The position numbers and the translations under genes are program-made. Source: Listeria innocua (lineage in GTDB: Bacteria; Bacillota; Bacilli; Lactobacillales; Listeriaceae). From it: a stretch of 64,000 bases of DNA. Where the stretch lies: assembly GCF_028596125.1 (NCBI RefSeq), contig NZ_CP117229.1, positions 294,001-358,000 of the forward strand. Direction: 5' to 3'. The notes under the pieces are model-generated. The model saw nothing but the letters and a program-made list of their open reading frames with translations, searched no databases and had not been told where the DNA came from. This document shows positions 36,485 to 45,694 of this stretch, one piece after another (the stretch's first letter is position 1; each line of letters starts with the position of its first letter).

Positions 36485-38311
36485 TTAGACTGTTTTTTTC
36501 TTTCGTTTGATGAAAAATAGAATACCGAAGCTTAAACAAACAATTCCAGCTAATGACAAACTTAAGCTAGTAATATCACCTGTTTTTGGCAACTGCTTTT
36601 CGACTACTTTCACAGGTTGCTTGTCTGTACTTTTCCCACTGTTAACAGCTGCACCATCTTTATCGTTTCCGGGACTTTGCTCGTTGTTAACATCTGTATC
36701 ATCTTTATCTTTTGGTGGAGTAGGAGCGACAGGATTATCTGTACTTGGTTCTGCTGTCACATATACAATGACGTCTTTCGTAACATCTGATCCTGCAACG
36801 CTTAGTGTTACAACGTACTTACCAGGTGTTTGGAAGTCTACTGCGTCTGCGAAATTGCTAGTGATGGTTTCTGTTGCTGGAGTTACGCTTGCATGAATAT
36901 CGGCAAGGAAGGCTGCTTCTGTTTTTGTAGTGCCTTCTTTGTAACTGATCTCGTCATCACTAGAAATGCTGATAGTTTCTTTGCCAGTATATGGCACAGT
37001 AACTCTTCCGGAAAATCTACCATAATCTTCATTTTCAAATGTGTAACTTACTTCACCGTTATCCGGTAAATTTTCCCACGTAATCGTTCTAGTAGCTGCA
37101 TCATAAATTCCGCCGTTATCTGGTTTGATGATGGAAACAATATTACCATCCTTATCTAACAGGTCTGTCGGAACTGCGTATACAAGTTTATTATTTTGTG
37201 TGGTTTGGGTTGGACTTACTAATGTTTGATCCATTGCTTGGTACCCGCCATTCTCAGCAGTAAGATAATCTGGTAAAGAACTAATATCTTTTAACTGGTT
37301 ATTATTACATCTTACATCCAATACTGTCTCTCCAACAACTAGATTCGTTAGTTGATTATTATTACAAGATAAAAGTAATAAATTTATGTTTTTTCTAACA
37401 TCTAAATTCGTTAGTTGATTGTCATCGCAATATAAAATCTCTAAAGCTAGATTTTGGGTAGTATCTAAATTCGTTAGTTGATTGTTTTCACAAGATAACT
37501 CTATTAAAGCTAGATTTTGATCAATATCTATATTCTTCAACTTATTGTTATCACAAGTCAAATACTCTAGAGCTTGGTTTTGGCTAACGTCTAAATTGGC
37601 TAACTGGTTATCAGAACAAACCAAAGTGTTTAAATTCGGATTTTTGCTAACATCTAAATCTGTAAGTTGATTTTTAGTACAACCAAGATTTGTTAAAGCT
37701 GGATTTCTACTAACATCTAAATTGGTTAATTGATTGACATCACAAGCCAAATAACGTAAAGCTGAGTTATTACTAACATCTAGCTTTGTTAACTGGTTTC
37801 TAGGGCAATATAAATACTCTAAAGCTGTATTTTGGCTAACATCTAGTTGTGTTAATTCATTGTTATCACAAGTCAGTTCTTCTAGAGCAAGATTTTTACT
37901 GACATCTATACTTTTTAGTTGATTATCATCAAGATTAAGTATCTCTAGTCCAGTCAAATATTCGATTCCAGTACTATCTTCTATACCTTGGCTCCGTGCA
38001 TCTAATTCAGTTATTTTAGCTAATTCCTCCACAGTTACAGATTCATCAACGTTTTTGTTCATTTTTTCTGCTACCGCTTTAGCCAAATTATTATCTGGAA
38101 AGTAATCATTATAGGTTTTAGTTCCAGCTTGGACAATTTGGTTTTTTAAGTTGTTAGCTGTTGTTTTTTCTTTTAAGTCTGTTGCAAGCGATTGGCTCTC
38201 GCTTTTAGTTTCGTTTCCGGTTGTGCTCTCTGCGTGTACTATTGGTATCGGAAGGCTGCTTGTTACGGTGGCACTTAATGCAATTATTGTAAAAATTTTG
38301 GACAGTTTCAT
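36485..38311 (-). CDS. LPXTG leucine-rich-repeat surface protein (internalin-like)
   Basis: A 608-residue wall-anchored protein. The signal peptide (MKLSKIFTIIALSATVTSS, cleavage after VHA) is followed by an inlet helix region. About ten leucine-rich repeats of 21 residues have the form LTNLDVSQNxALxxLxCDNNQ, with a Cys at a fixed position (about residues 105-335). A linker and a bacterial Ig/SHIRT-like domain (YKEGTTKTEAAFLADI to VIVYVT, about 450-520) lead to a Thr/Asp-rich stalk and LPKTGD sorting signal. The DVS/CDNN repeat type differs from classical InlA/InlB repeats. It is transcribed against its neighbours with a long upstream region. Adhesion is a plausible but unproven role. Confidence 0.9.
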   Translation of the reverse strand: MKLSKIFTIIALSATVTSSLPIPIVHAESTTGNETKSESQSLATDLKEKTTANNLKNQIVQAGTKTYNDYFPDNNLAKAVAEKMNKNVDESVTVEELAKITELDARSQGIEDSTGIEYLTGLEILNLDDNQLKSIDVSKNLALEELTCDNNELTQLDVSQNTALEYLYCPRNQLTKLDVSNNSALRYLACDVNQLTNLDVSRNPALTNLGCTKNQLTDLDVSKNPNLNTLVCSDNQLANLDVSQNQALEYLTCDNNKLKNIDIDQNLALIELSCENNQLTNLDTTQNLALEILYCDDNQLTNLDVRKNINLLLLSCNNNQLTNLVVGETVLDVRCNNNQLKDISSLPDYLTAENGGYQAMDQTLVSPTQTTQNNKLVYAVPTDLLDKDGNIVSIIKPDNGGIYDAATRTITWENLPDNGEVSYTFENEDYGRFSGRVTVPYTGKETISISSDDEISYKEGTTKTEAAFLADIHASVTPATETITSNFADAVDFQTPGKYVVTLSVAGSDVTKDVIVYVTAEPSTDNPVAPTPPKDKDDTDVNNEQSPGNDKDGAAVNSGKSTDKQPVKVVEKQLPKTGDITSLSLSLAGIVCLSFGILFFIKRKKKTV

Positions 38312-38824
38312 ATTTAGTTACTCCTTCAGCTGCTATTGTCTTTAGCCCGTTCAGTTATATTAATCAAGAAGTATATTAGCATGGGAAGATTAGATTTTAT
38401 ATAGAAATCTCAAAAAAAATACAAAATACCGGACAAATAGTGTCGAAATTGTTACAACTTAGGTGGAATTCTAATTTCTGAACAATACTTAAAATGATGG
38501 ATTCGTGGATGAATGGTTCTATGTCTTTGTTTTAATCGTTTTTTGAGGTAAAAAACTAATCGGAGGATTTGTCTCTGTGGAGCGCGGTTTTACTAATGAT
38601 AGAGAAGAATTTCGCTTATTTCTAAATGAATAAGTCATAATAATAGTATAAATTTGTTGTGAGATTGATTTGAATAAGTTAGATGGTATAATGTTAAGTT
38701 TTTCACTTGAAAAGCTGATTTAGAGCTATTTTCCAATGAATTGTTTCACAGAACGCTCACAAAAGAAGTGCGCTACCGGTGATATAATGAGGGGGAAGGA
38801 TATACATAGAGAGGAAGCGTACAG
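38312..38824. other. Long intergenic region between the LRR gene and the T7SS cassette
   Basis: About 510 AT-rich bases without a supported ORF. It must hold the divergent promoters. An extended -10 box TGATATAAT lies at 38780-38788, about 37 bases before the first cassette gene. In L. monocytogenes EGD-e a large inlI gene lies in this neighbourhood; it is absent here. No transposon ends or direct repeats were noticed. Confidence 0.5.
38780..38788 (+). promoter_or_regulatory. Extended -10 promoter of the LXG cassette
   Basis: TGATATAAT gives TG plus TATAAT (38783-38788), about 37 bases before the start codon of the first gene. No good -35 box is present at standard spacing, which is usual for extended -10 promoters. 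Confidence 0.55.
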
Positions 38825-39109
38825 ATGAGAGAAATAAAAGTCAACGAAAGGGCCTTCCAGCAACATGCAACCAAATTTGCAAGTAAAAGTTCGGGAAGAT
38901 ACTTGCCATTAAAAAACGGGAACATGGCATATTCGAGAGCCAATTCGATTGATCAATTGCGCTCGGCTTTGATTGAGTTGGTGGATGTCGTGGAAGATTT
39001 CCAACATGTGACCAAAAAAGATGCGAGCCGGCTTAAGAAAATGGGTATTGCTTATGCTAAACAAGACCAATTGATGGGACAAAAAATCAATCAGTTGGAG
39101 GTGCGTTAA
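38825..39109 (+). CDS. DUF3130/TIGR04197-type helical protein, LXG targeting partner (Lap1-like)
   Basis: A 94-residue helical protein with WXG100-like proportions: helix, a short turn, helix (RANSIDQLRSALIELVDVVEDFQHVTKKDASRLKKMGIAYAKQDQLMG). This fits the DUF3130 family, also called Lap1, which with Lap2 binds the LXG domain of type VIIb secreted toxins to build the export signal. AGAGGAAG precedes the ATG. Its stop codon directly abuts the ATG of the next gene. The LXG gene third in line supports the assignment, which is from motif pattern and context rather than a database match. Confidence 0.75.
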   Translation: MREIKVNERAFQQHATKFASKSSGRYLPLKNGNMAYSRANSIDQLRSALIELVDVVEDFQHVTKKDASRLKKMGIAYAKQDQLMGQKINQLEVR

Positions 39110-39478
39110 ATGGATAGCGCACATAGTCAGCTTGAACAACAACTCCAACAAATTAAAAAAGCGAAAATAACGGCAGAAACAGATGTTGACCAAACGAGAA
39201 GAAAACAAAATGAACAAGATTGGCTAGAAGAGGACAGCGACCAATTAACACAAGAAAAACGGATGTTATTAGACTTTTTGCGCAGTGGCTGGCAAGGCGA
39301 AGAAGCCAGTGGTTTTCATCGTTATTTAGAAGAGCAACAGCACGAAGAGTCCGTGGCTTGGAAGAAGGATCTCCAAGATAAAAGAACCGATTTAGACAAG
39401 GAACTACAAGAAAATAAGAACAGGCTCCACGCACTAGGAACAAAACAAGCCACCTTGCAAAAGGAGTGGAGTAAGTGA
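39110..39478 (+). CDS. DUF3958-like helical protein, LXG targeting partner (Lap2-like)
   Basis: A 122-residue, strongly charged coiled-coil protein. Two long helices flank a central WQGEEASGF element: LEQQLQQIKKAKITAETDVDQTRRKQNE and EEQQHEESVAWKKDLQDKRTDLDKELQENK. This size and shape match DUF3958/Lap2, the second targeting factor of LXG toxins. It starts immediately after the preceding stop and overlaps the LXG gene start by four bases, so all three proteins should be made in step. Confidence 0.72.
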   Translation: MDSAHSQLEQQLQQIKKAKITAETDVDQTRRKQNEQDWLEEDSDQLTQEKRMLLDFLRSGWQGEEASGFHRYLEEQQHEESVAWKKDLQDKRTDLDKELQENKNRLHALGTKQATLQKEWSK

Positions 39479-40014
39479 GCCGGATAGATATTGCGGAATT
39501 GAATGACTTTCTCTACGGCTTACGAAAGAGTAACGCGGAAGCTAAAACGATGATTAATCAGATTAAAGATGCAGCGATGGATTATGCCCAAGACAATAGT
39601 TTAAAAGGGGAAGCAGTTACTACATCCAAACGATATTTTTCTAGCGCCTATACAAGTATTTGCCAGAGCATCATCGAAGCACTAGATGAAAGTGAGGAGC
39701 GGCTCGCGCAATATATTCGCGAGTTCGGGAGCCAAGTGGATAGTTCGCCTTCCGCTAGAATTGATGCAGAAATCTTACAAGAAGCGATGGCCAAGGTTAG
39801 CCAGTTGCAGCGAAAAGAAGAAGATTTACACCGGCAATTGACGGCACCGAACACGAAGCCAGATATGCAACAAGTCTATGCAGTGAAATCAAGAAGCGTT
39901 CATACCCAATTGCTGAAAGCCATCGAACAAGAGAATATCCTAGAAAAATATTTGGCTTTTGAACAAAGTCATGGCCCGTTTTTTAATGCATTAGCCGAAC
40001 TCATTCGAGCATAG
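39475..40014 (+). CDS. LXG-domain type VII secretion protein without a toxin domain (truncated or orphan)
   Basis: A 179-residue protein that is nearly all LXG domain: SRIDIAELNDFLYGLRKSNAEAKTMINQIKDAAMDYAQDNSLKGEAVTTSKRYF at the N-terminus, then a long helical hairpin. LXG proteins are polymorphic toxins in which this roughly 200-residue export domain is followed by a toxic enzyme domain; here the frame stops with TAG soon after the LXG region. No C-terminal toxin or adjacent immunity gene was found. Translation begins at GTG with AAGGAG eight bases upstream. It may be a toxin remnant or an acceptor for recombination of toxin ends. Confidence 0.78.
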   Translation: MSRIDIAELNDFLYGLRKSNAEAKTMINQIKDAAMDYAQDNSLKGEAVTTSKRYFSSAYTSICQSIIEALDESEERLAQYIREFGSQVDSSPSARIDAEILQEAMAKVSQLQRKEEDLHRQLTAPNTKPDMQQVYAVKSRSVHTQLLKAIEQENILEKYLAFEQSHGPFFNALAELIRA

Positions 40015-40132
40015 ATTGTTAGTTAAAGTTTTTCATAAAAAAACTAAATCGTTTGGAACTGGGAAAAGAAGGCATATACAAAGGTACTTCATTCGAATTT
40101 TGAAATAAAAAACATAGAAAGGAGAAAATCAT

Positions 40133-40504
40133 ATGGTTTCACGTAAACAATTAACCCATAAAACTCAACTTTCTAAAACAAAAAAACAAACCCTAAAAGT
40201 AACCATAGATCGCCCTATAGGTTATACCGACAAATTCGACAATGTCTATCCGCTGAATTATGGATTTGTGGAAGGTGTCATTGGTGGTGACGGGGAAGAA
40301 CAGGATGTGTATGTTTTATCGAGAGAGATTTCTGAGCCGATTGAAACGTTTCAAGGAGATTTAATTGCGGTGATTACTCGGAATGATGATGTGGAAGATA
40401 AATGGGTTGTCGCACCGCCAAATGAGAATTTCAGCATAGAGGAAATTAGGGAGAAAGTACATTTTATCGAGCAATATTTCGATTCGGAAATTAAATTGAT
40501 TTAG
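40133..40504 (+). CDS. Inorganic pyrophosphatase-related small protein
   Basis: A 123-residue protein resembling family I soluble pyrophosphatases but shorter than the usual 170-180 residues. The core features are TIDRPIGYTDKFDNVYPLNYGFVEGVIGGDGEEQDVYVL, where the family has a D-x-D-P-x-D metal-binding motif; here it reads GDGEEQDVYVL with one acidic position changed. The C-terminal FIEQYFDSE helix fits the fold. An AAAGGAG site precedes the ATG. Because it lacks part of the normal catalytic set, pyrophosphatase activity is doubtful. It stands alone between the LXG cassette and a terminator. Confidence 0.75.
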   Translation: MVSRKQLTHKTQLSKTKKQTLKVTIDRPIGYTDKFDNVYPLNYGFVEGVIGGDGEEQDVYVLSREISEPIETFQGDLIAVITRNDDVEDKWVVAPPNENFSIEEIREKVHFIEQYFDSEIKLI

Positions 40505-40529
40505 GGTGCTTTTACAAGCTAGACAAATA

Positions 40530-40575
40530 AAAACAGGAATTCTCTATTTGGATGTAGAGGATTCCTGTTTTTTAC
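40530..40575. terminator. Bidirectional terminator
   Basis: AAAACAGGAATTCTCTA (from 40530) pairs with TAGAGGATTCCTGTTTT, followed by T residues, between convergent genes. Confidence 0.88.
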
Positions 40576-40583
40576 AGTTCATT

Positions 40584-40916
40584 TTAATTGCTTGGAAATT
40601 GATTGGTCACATTTAAAGTGTTCATTCCGCCCCAAAAGCCTTTTGAAAGAGCGATTTTCTCTATCTCTTTTAATACGTTTGCTTCCTCAGGATTTAAATG
40701 GATTTTTTCGACGAAGCATAAGGTATGGATGTTTTGATAGACAGAACGGGCTTCTAATTCGACTGTTTGAGAGGCTTTTCTGACTCTGATGGTAGCTGTA
40801 GTCAAAATTTCTTGTAACCGGGACGAATTTTGGTTATTTAAAGAAGTATCCGTCTCAAATAAATTCTTCAATTCCTCGAATAAATCTATAAGCGCCTCTG
40901 GAGTATTCTTTTTCAT
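40584..40916 (-). CDS. Enterocin A-type bacteriocin immunity-like protein
   Basis: A 110-residue, four-helix-bundle type protein. The C-terminal half (KIHLNPEEANVLKEIEKIALSKGFWGGMN) resembles the conserved region of class IIa bacteriocin immunity proteins (EntA_Immun family), which protect the mannose-PTS permease from pediocin-like peptides. No bacteriocin structural gene or transporter lies nearby, so it would be an orphan immunity gene. AAAAGAGGTG lies upstream of the start on the minus strand. The family match is from pattern memory. Confidence 0.55.
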   Translation of the reverse strand: MKKNTPEALIDLFEELKNLFETDTSLNNQNSSRLQEILTTATIRVRKASQTVELEARSVYQNIHTLCFVEKIHLNPEEANVLKEIEKIALSKGFWGGMNTLNVTNQFPSN

Positions 40917-40981
40917 TAAAACGCACCTCTTTTAATAAAGTATCTTACTATAGAATACTCCTTTTTGATAATTGAATCCAC

Positions 40982-42979
40982 CTACAACTGCTTCAATGCA
41001 AGCTCCGTCAAATTATCCACAGTAAACCCAAATCGCTCTGCTAGCTCATCTCCCGGGCCAGACATTCCAAATGAATCAATCGCGAGGATTTCGCCTGTGT
41101 CGCCAAGGTATTTGTGCCAGCCGTATGATGCGCCCATTTCTGCGGCGAAGCGTTTTTTCACTGCTTTTGGTAAAATGGACTCTTTATATTCGGGGCTTTG
41201 TTTGTCGAATAAATCAAAGCTTGGCATGCTGACTACGCGTGCGCCGAAGCCTTTTTTAGCGAGATTATCTCTGACAGCTGTCATTAGGTGTACTTCGGAT
41301 CCAGAAGCGAGTAAGATAATATCTAGTTTATTAAGCGGGGAATCGGCTAAGATGTAAGCACCTTTTGCTAGACCGTTTTTTGCTTTTGCTGCGCTGTTTG
41401 GTAAAATTGGCAGGTTTTGGCGGCTGAGGACTAGCATAGTAGGTTGTTCTTTTTGAGTAAAGGCATAGCGGTATGCTTCTACGGTTTCGTTGCCGTCAGC
41501 TGGTCGGATGACGTGAAGTCCAGGCATGGCGCGGAAGGATGCGAGATGCTCGATTGGTTCGTGTGTTGGACCGTCTTCACCGACCGCGATGGAATCATGG
41601 GTCATAATGAAGGTGGATGGAATGCCCATTAAGGCTGCTGAACGAATCGCGGAACGTAGATAATCCGAGAATACGAAGAAGGTCGCGCCGAATGCTTGAA
41701 CTCCGCCGTGAAGCGTCATGCCGTTGACTGCTGCTCCCATCGCAAATTCGCGGACGCCGAACGAAATATTTTTGGCGGCATAGTTACCTGGAGCAAACCG
41801 TTCGCTAGCTTTTAAATTGGTTTTGTTGGAAGAGGCTAAATCAGCTGCGCCACCAAATAAGTTAGGTAGTTTTTTCTCCAATTCTTGAAGGACAATCCCT
41901 GATACTTCACGGGTTGCAACTGGTTTATCATTATTTTCATCAAAGACAGGTAATTCTGCATCCCAATCTGGATTCAAATTATCATCCATTAATTGTTGCA
42001 AACTTTCTGCGAGTGCTGGATATTTTTGTTTGTAAGCATTGAATGTCCGGAGCCAGCTGCTTTCACTAGCACGACCTTTAGAATGATAAAATTCTTTCTG
42101 ATTTTCGACAGTTTTTGGTAATTCAAATGGTGGCATTTGCCAATCGTAAGCTTCTTTTGCTAGTTTGAGTTCTTTTTCGCCAAGCGGGGAGCCGTGTGCC
42201 GCTGATTTTCCGGCTTTTCCAGGGCTACCATAACCGATGACCGTCTTCACTTCGATTAAAGTAGGACGGGATTTCTCGGTTTTTGCAAGATGGATTGCTG
42301 CATCAAGCGCATCTAAGTCATTCCCGTCGTCCACACGTAGCGTTTGCCAACCGGCTGCTCGGAATCGGAGTTCGATGTCTTCTGAAAAAGACTCGTTTAA
42401 ATCGCCATCCAGTGAAATATCGTTTGAATCATATAAAACAACTAATTTTCCCAGTTTTAAATGACCAGCAAGGGATGCGGCTTCGTAGGAAATACCTTCC
42501 ATCAAACAGCCGTCACCGCATAGCACATAGGTATTATGGTCAACAACCGGGAATTCTGGTTGGTTAAATTTGGCGCCAAGGTGAGCCTCGGCCATTGCCA
42601 TCCCAACTCCCATGGCGAAACCTTGACCAAGTGGACCGGTAGTTGCATCGACACCAACCGTATGACCAAATTCAGGATGACCGGGCGTTTTACTGCCAGT
42701 TTGGCGGAAGTTTTTCAGCTCGCTCATTGGTAAATCATAACCAAATAGATGTAGCAAACTATAAAGCATTGCCGAACCGTGACCAGCTGACAAAACGAAG
42801 CGATCGCGGTTAAACCAAGTTGGATGTTCTGGGTTGAATTTTAAATGATTTTTCCAAAGCGAGAAAGCCATTGGTGCGGCTCCCATCGGCAAACCGGGAT
42901 GTCCGGAGTTCGCTTTTTCAATCATATCCATTGATAATACGCGAATCGAGTTAACCATTTGTTCATCAATTCTGCTCAT
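40982..42979 (-). CDS. Transketolase of the gol operon
   Basis: A 665-residue thiamine-pyrophosphate enzyme moving two-carbon units between sugar phosphates. It has [13 protein letters not shown] at the N-terminus, the TPP-binding [32 protein letters not shown] and [18 protein letters not shown] in the pyrimidine domain, with the conserved catalytic histidines. It is the last gene of the minus-strand operon beginning at dhaM and starts two bases after the transaldolase stop. It is probably an additional transketolase beside a housekeeping copy elsewhere, dedicated to glycerol-derived triose phosphates. Confidence 0.95.
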   Translation of the reverse strand: MSRIDEQMVNSIRVLSMDMIEKANSGHPGLPMGAAPMAFSLWKNHLKFNPEHPTWFNRDRFVLSAGHGSAMLYSLLHLFGYDLPMSELKNFRQTGSKTPGHPEFGHTVGVDATTGPLGQGFAMGVGMAMAEAHLGAKFNQPEFPVVDHNTYVLCGDGCLMEGISYEAASLAGHLKLGKLVVLYDSNDISLDGDLNESFSEDIELRFRAAGWQTLRVDDGNDLDALDAAIHLAKTEKSRPTLIEVKTVIGYGSPGKAGKSAAHGSPLGEKELKLAKEAYDWQMPPFELPKTVENQKEFYHSKGRASESSWLRTFNAYKQKYPALAESLQQLMDDNLNPDWDAELPVFDENNDKPVATREVSGIVLQELEKKLPNLFGGAADLASSNKTNLKASERFAPGNYAAKNISFGVREFAMGAAVNGMTLHGGVQAFGATFFVFSDYLRSAIRSAALMGIPSTFIMTHDSIAVGEDGPTHEPIEHLASFRAMPGLHVIRPADGNETVEAYRYAFTQKEQPTMLVLSRQNLPILPNSAAKAKNGLAKGAYILADSPLNKLDIILLASGSEVHLMTAVRDNLAKKGFGARVVSMPSFDLFDKQSPEYKESILPKAVKKRFAAEMGASYGWHKYLGDTGEILAIDSFGMSGPGDELAERFGFTVDNLTELALKQL

Positions 42980-42980
42980 A

Positions 42981-43637
42981 TTAATTGCCTTCTTTCTGAC
43001 TAAACGCTTCCCAATCTTTTAAAAATCCTTCAATACCTTTATCAGTCAAAGGATGAGACCAAAGTTTCGGGAAAAGGCTTCCTGGGATAGTCGCGATATG
43101 TGCTCCGGCTTCAGCAGCTTCTTCTAAATGCCCGATATGGCGGATGCTTGCGGAAATGATTTCTGCTTTTAGACCATAATTATCAAGCACTTTTTTCAAG
43201 TTTTTAATTAAAATCATTCCGTCTGTACCAATATCATCTAGTCTTCCTAAGAACGGGCTAATATAAGTCGCGCCAGCTTTTGCAGCCATTAATCCTTGGG
43301 AAACAGTGAAAATAAGCGTAACATTTGTTTTAATGCCTTCAGCTGTGAGGGTATGGACTGCTTTTAAACCTTCTTCCGTCATAGGAATTTTTACTACTAC
43401 ATTTGGCGCCCATTTTGCTAGAATTCGAGCTTCTTCTACCATTTTGTCTGCTTCGAGGCCGATAACTTCTGCGCTAACTGGGCCGTCTACGATAGAACAA
43501 ATTTCTTTAATTACTTCTTCAAATGGTCGACCTTCTTTAGCGATGATGGTTGGGTTGGTTGTCACACCGTCCACTAAACCTAGTTCGCTAATTCGTTTTA
43601 TTTCCGATACGCTTGCTGTGTCCAAGAAAAATTTCAT
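42981..43637 (-). CDS. Transaldolase of the gol operon
   Basis: A 218-residue TIM-barrel protein of the short transaldolase/fructose-6-phosphate aldolase family. [30 protein letters not shown] is the typical N-terminus, and the Schiff-base lysine lies in VVKIPMT (about residue 85). It can transfer a dihydroxyacetone unit between sugar phosphates. Together with the adjacent transketolase it routes glycerol-derived triose phosphates into the pentose phosphate pathway, as proposed for the L. innocua gol operon. Confidence 0.94.
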
Positions 43638-43683
43638 TATTTACTCGCTCCATTCTCTCAGCTGAACTTTAAAGCTGAATACT

Positions 43684-44448
43684 TTATTTAATCGTATAAC
43701 CGCCGTCGATAATAAGATTTTCACCAGTAATAAGGCTCGCTGCGTCACTTACTAAAAAGAGGGCACATGCGGCAACTTCTTCTGGATAACCAAATCTACC
43801 GGCTGGAATTAATTTTTTCATGTCTTCGCCGACTTGACCTGCCCAAGCTTTTTTGCCTAGTTCCGTCAAGATAACGGTTGGGGAAATCGCATTAACATTA
43901 ATGTTGTAAGGCGCCCATTCCATTGCTAGCACTTGAGTCATTGAAACAATCGCAGCTTTACTAGCACAGTAGGCAACGTGTTTATCAAGTGCGATGACAG
44001 AAGCTTGAGAGGCCATATTAACGATTTTACCGCCGCCAGTTGCAATCATTTCGCGACCGATAATTTGCGCCATTAGGAACGAACCTTTTAAGTTCAGTTC
44101 CATTGTTTTATCCCAGTATTCTTCTGGTAAGTCTTCTGCTTTTTCGAGAAGTGCGACACCAGCTGAATTGGCCAAAATATCGATTTTTGGATAGACTTTT
44201 TTGATTTCGGCAACGACTTTTTCGATGTTTTCTTTCTTAGTAATATCGACTTGAAGTGCGAGCGTTCTTGATGGGTTGATTTTTGCTGCGACATCTTTTA
44301 CATCTTCTTTAATATCAAGCAAGACAACATAAGCTCCTTTTTCGGAAAAAAGCTCTGCCATTGCTTTACCAATCCCGCTTGCTGCCCCAGTTACCACGGC
44401 TACTTTGTCTGTAATGTTAAAATCTTTATCAAAACCTTTAAAAGTCAT
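43684..44448 (-). CDS. golD: GolD, short-chain glycerol (dihydroxyacetone-forming) dehydrogenase
   Basis: A 254-residue short-chain dehydrogenase. The NAD-binding TGAASGIGKAM motif, the NSAG motif, catalytic Ser in MASQASV and the YCASKAA (Tyr-x-x-x-Lys) pair are all present. In L. innocua the matching gene golD was shown to encode a new type of NAD-dependent glycerol dehydrogenase producing dihydroxyacetone. It sits between rpiB and the transaldolase gene in the same order. Function is taken from that published operon rather than from sequence alone; a related polyol could also be the substrate. Confidence 0.9.
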   Translation of the reverse strand: MTFKGFDKDFNITDKVAVVTGAASGIGKAMAELFSEKGAYVVLLDIKEDVKDVAAKINPSRTLALQVDITKKENIEKVVAEIKKVYPKIDILANSAGVALLEKAEDLPEEYWDKTMELNLKGSFLMAQIIGREMIATGGGKIVNMASQASVIALDKHVAYCASKAAIVSMTQVLAMEWAPYNINVNAISPTVILTELGKKAWAGQVGEDMKKLIPAGRFGYPEEVAACALFLVSDAASLITGENLIIDGGYTIK

Positions 44449-44473
44449 TTTTCATTACCTCCAATAAATTTTT

Positions 44474-44920
44474 TTATCTATTTTTTTGGTCGATTTCTTC
44501 CATTAAATCTACTTTTGCTTGGGAACGTCCACCTGAAAAGTGGCTATCCAGCCATGTGTCAAGCAGCGAAACGGCAAGGGATGGCCCGATTACAAGAGCG
44601 CCCATGGTCATAATATGTGCATCGTTACTTTTTCTTGCACGTTCTGCTGAATATGAATCATGAATTTGTGCTGCGCGAATGCCGTGAATTTTGTTTGCTG
44701 TAATGGCCATTCCAATACCTGTACCGCAAATGAGGATCCCCCGGTCATAATCGTTGTTTTTTACTTCTAGTGCTACTTTTTCGGCGATACTTGGATAAAG
44801 TACTTTTTCATTTTCAAAACTGCCGAAATCAGTAAAATCAATATTTTTCTCCTTTAAACGTGTGATGAGGGTTTGTTTTAGTTCGAAACCCATTTCGTCA
44901 CAACCAATTGCGATTTTCAT
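44474..44920 (-). CDS. rpiB: RpiB-type sugar phosphate isomerase
   Basis: A 148-residue RpiB/LacAB-family isomerase interconverting ribulose 5-phosphate and ribose 5-phosphate. Conserved elements are AIGCDEMGFELKQ, the catalytic-cysteine segment GILICGTGIGMAITANKIHGIRA and RKSNDAHIMTMG. Ribose-5-phosphate isomerase activity was reported for the L. innocua counterpart. It lies between the triose-phosphate isomerase gene (six bases upstream) and golD. Confidence 0.94.
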   Translation of the reverse strand: MKIAIGCDEMGFELKQTLITRLKEKNIDFTDFGSFENEKVLYPSIAEKVALEVKNNDYDRGILICGTGIGMAITANKIHGIRAAQIHDSYSAERARKSNDAHIMTMGALVIGPSLAVSLLDTWLDSHFSGGRSQAKVDLMEEIDQKNR

Positions 44921-44926
44921 ACTAAC

Positions 44927-45691
44927 TCATCCTTTCGTTTTGCTAACAATAGAAACAATGTCGGCAAAATTTTGCGGTTTATGGCCAAATCTTCCGACGA
45001 ATAAACCATCGACATTTTTTTGACGGACAATTTCTGCGGCGTTTTCTTTGCTGACCGAGCCGCCGTAAATAATTCTTACGAGCGTTTCATCACCGCCTAG
45101 TTCGCGAATAATTTCGCGCAAAGCTTGATGAGCGCTTTCGATGTAGTTTGTCTCAGCTGAAGATGCCTTTCCAATTGCCCATTCCGGTTCATAAGCCAGA
45201 ACAACATTTTCCCACTGTGCTAAATTAATTGTCTGAAACAGCGCCTCGATTTGTTTTTTTAGCGCTTTTTTTAATTTATTTGTATCATTCGCATGGATTT
45301 CTTCACCCACACAGACAACCGGAGTGATTTTTTCATCCAATGCGAGTTTAATCTTCTTAGCTATCTCACTTGTTTTTTCATGAAAAAGGTTTTTGCGTTC
45401 TGCGTGACCAATTTCGACATAGTTCGCGTTTAGATCAATGATAGATTCTACCGAAAATTCACCAGTTAGCGGGCCGGATTTCTCCGGCGCCATATTTTGT
45501 GGACCAAAGCCAAATGATGTCCCCGCTAAAAGGTTGGCGGTCGTTTCGAGTGTGCCCATAGAAGGAAAGATAAACGTATCCACATCAGAAAAATTTTCAA
45601 GAAGAGGGATAGTCGCTTCTAACCATTCAGATGTCTGAGCCCGAGTGTTAATATAGTTTTTCATATTAATTCCAACTAAGGGTTTACGCAT
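44927..45691 (-). CDS. Second triose-phosphate isomerase of the gol operon
   Basis: A 254-residue TIM barrel interconverting dihydroxyacetone phosphate and glyceraldehyde 3-phosphate. The catalytic His lies in EIGHAERK and the catalytic Glu in LAYEPEWAIG, with the phosphate-binding YGGSVSKENA loop. It diverges from housekeeping TpiA in the flexible loop (EWAIGKASSAE instead of the usual VWAIGTG). It follows dhaL by three bases. The L. innocua orthologue was reported to be active as a triose-phosphate isomerase. Confidence 0.93.
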   Translation of the reverse strand: MRKPLVGINMKNYINTRAQTSEWLEATIPLLENFSDVDTFIFPSMGTLETTANLLAGTSFGFGPQNMAPEKSGPLTGEFSVESIIDLNANYVEIGHAERKNLFHEKTSEIAKKIKLALDEKITPVVCVGEEIHANDTNKLKKALKKQIEALFQTINLAQWENVVLAYEPEWAIGKASSAETNYIESAHQALREIIRELGGDETLVRIIYGGSVSKENAAEIVRQKNVDGLFVGRFGHKPQNFADIVSIVSKTKG

Positions 45692-45694
45692 AAA

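Noticed and set aside
38312-38824. Remnant of a transposon or of inlI
   Set aside because: No transposase fragment, terminal inverted repeats or recognisable LRR coding remnant was seen in this gap.
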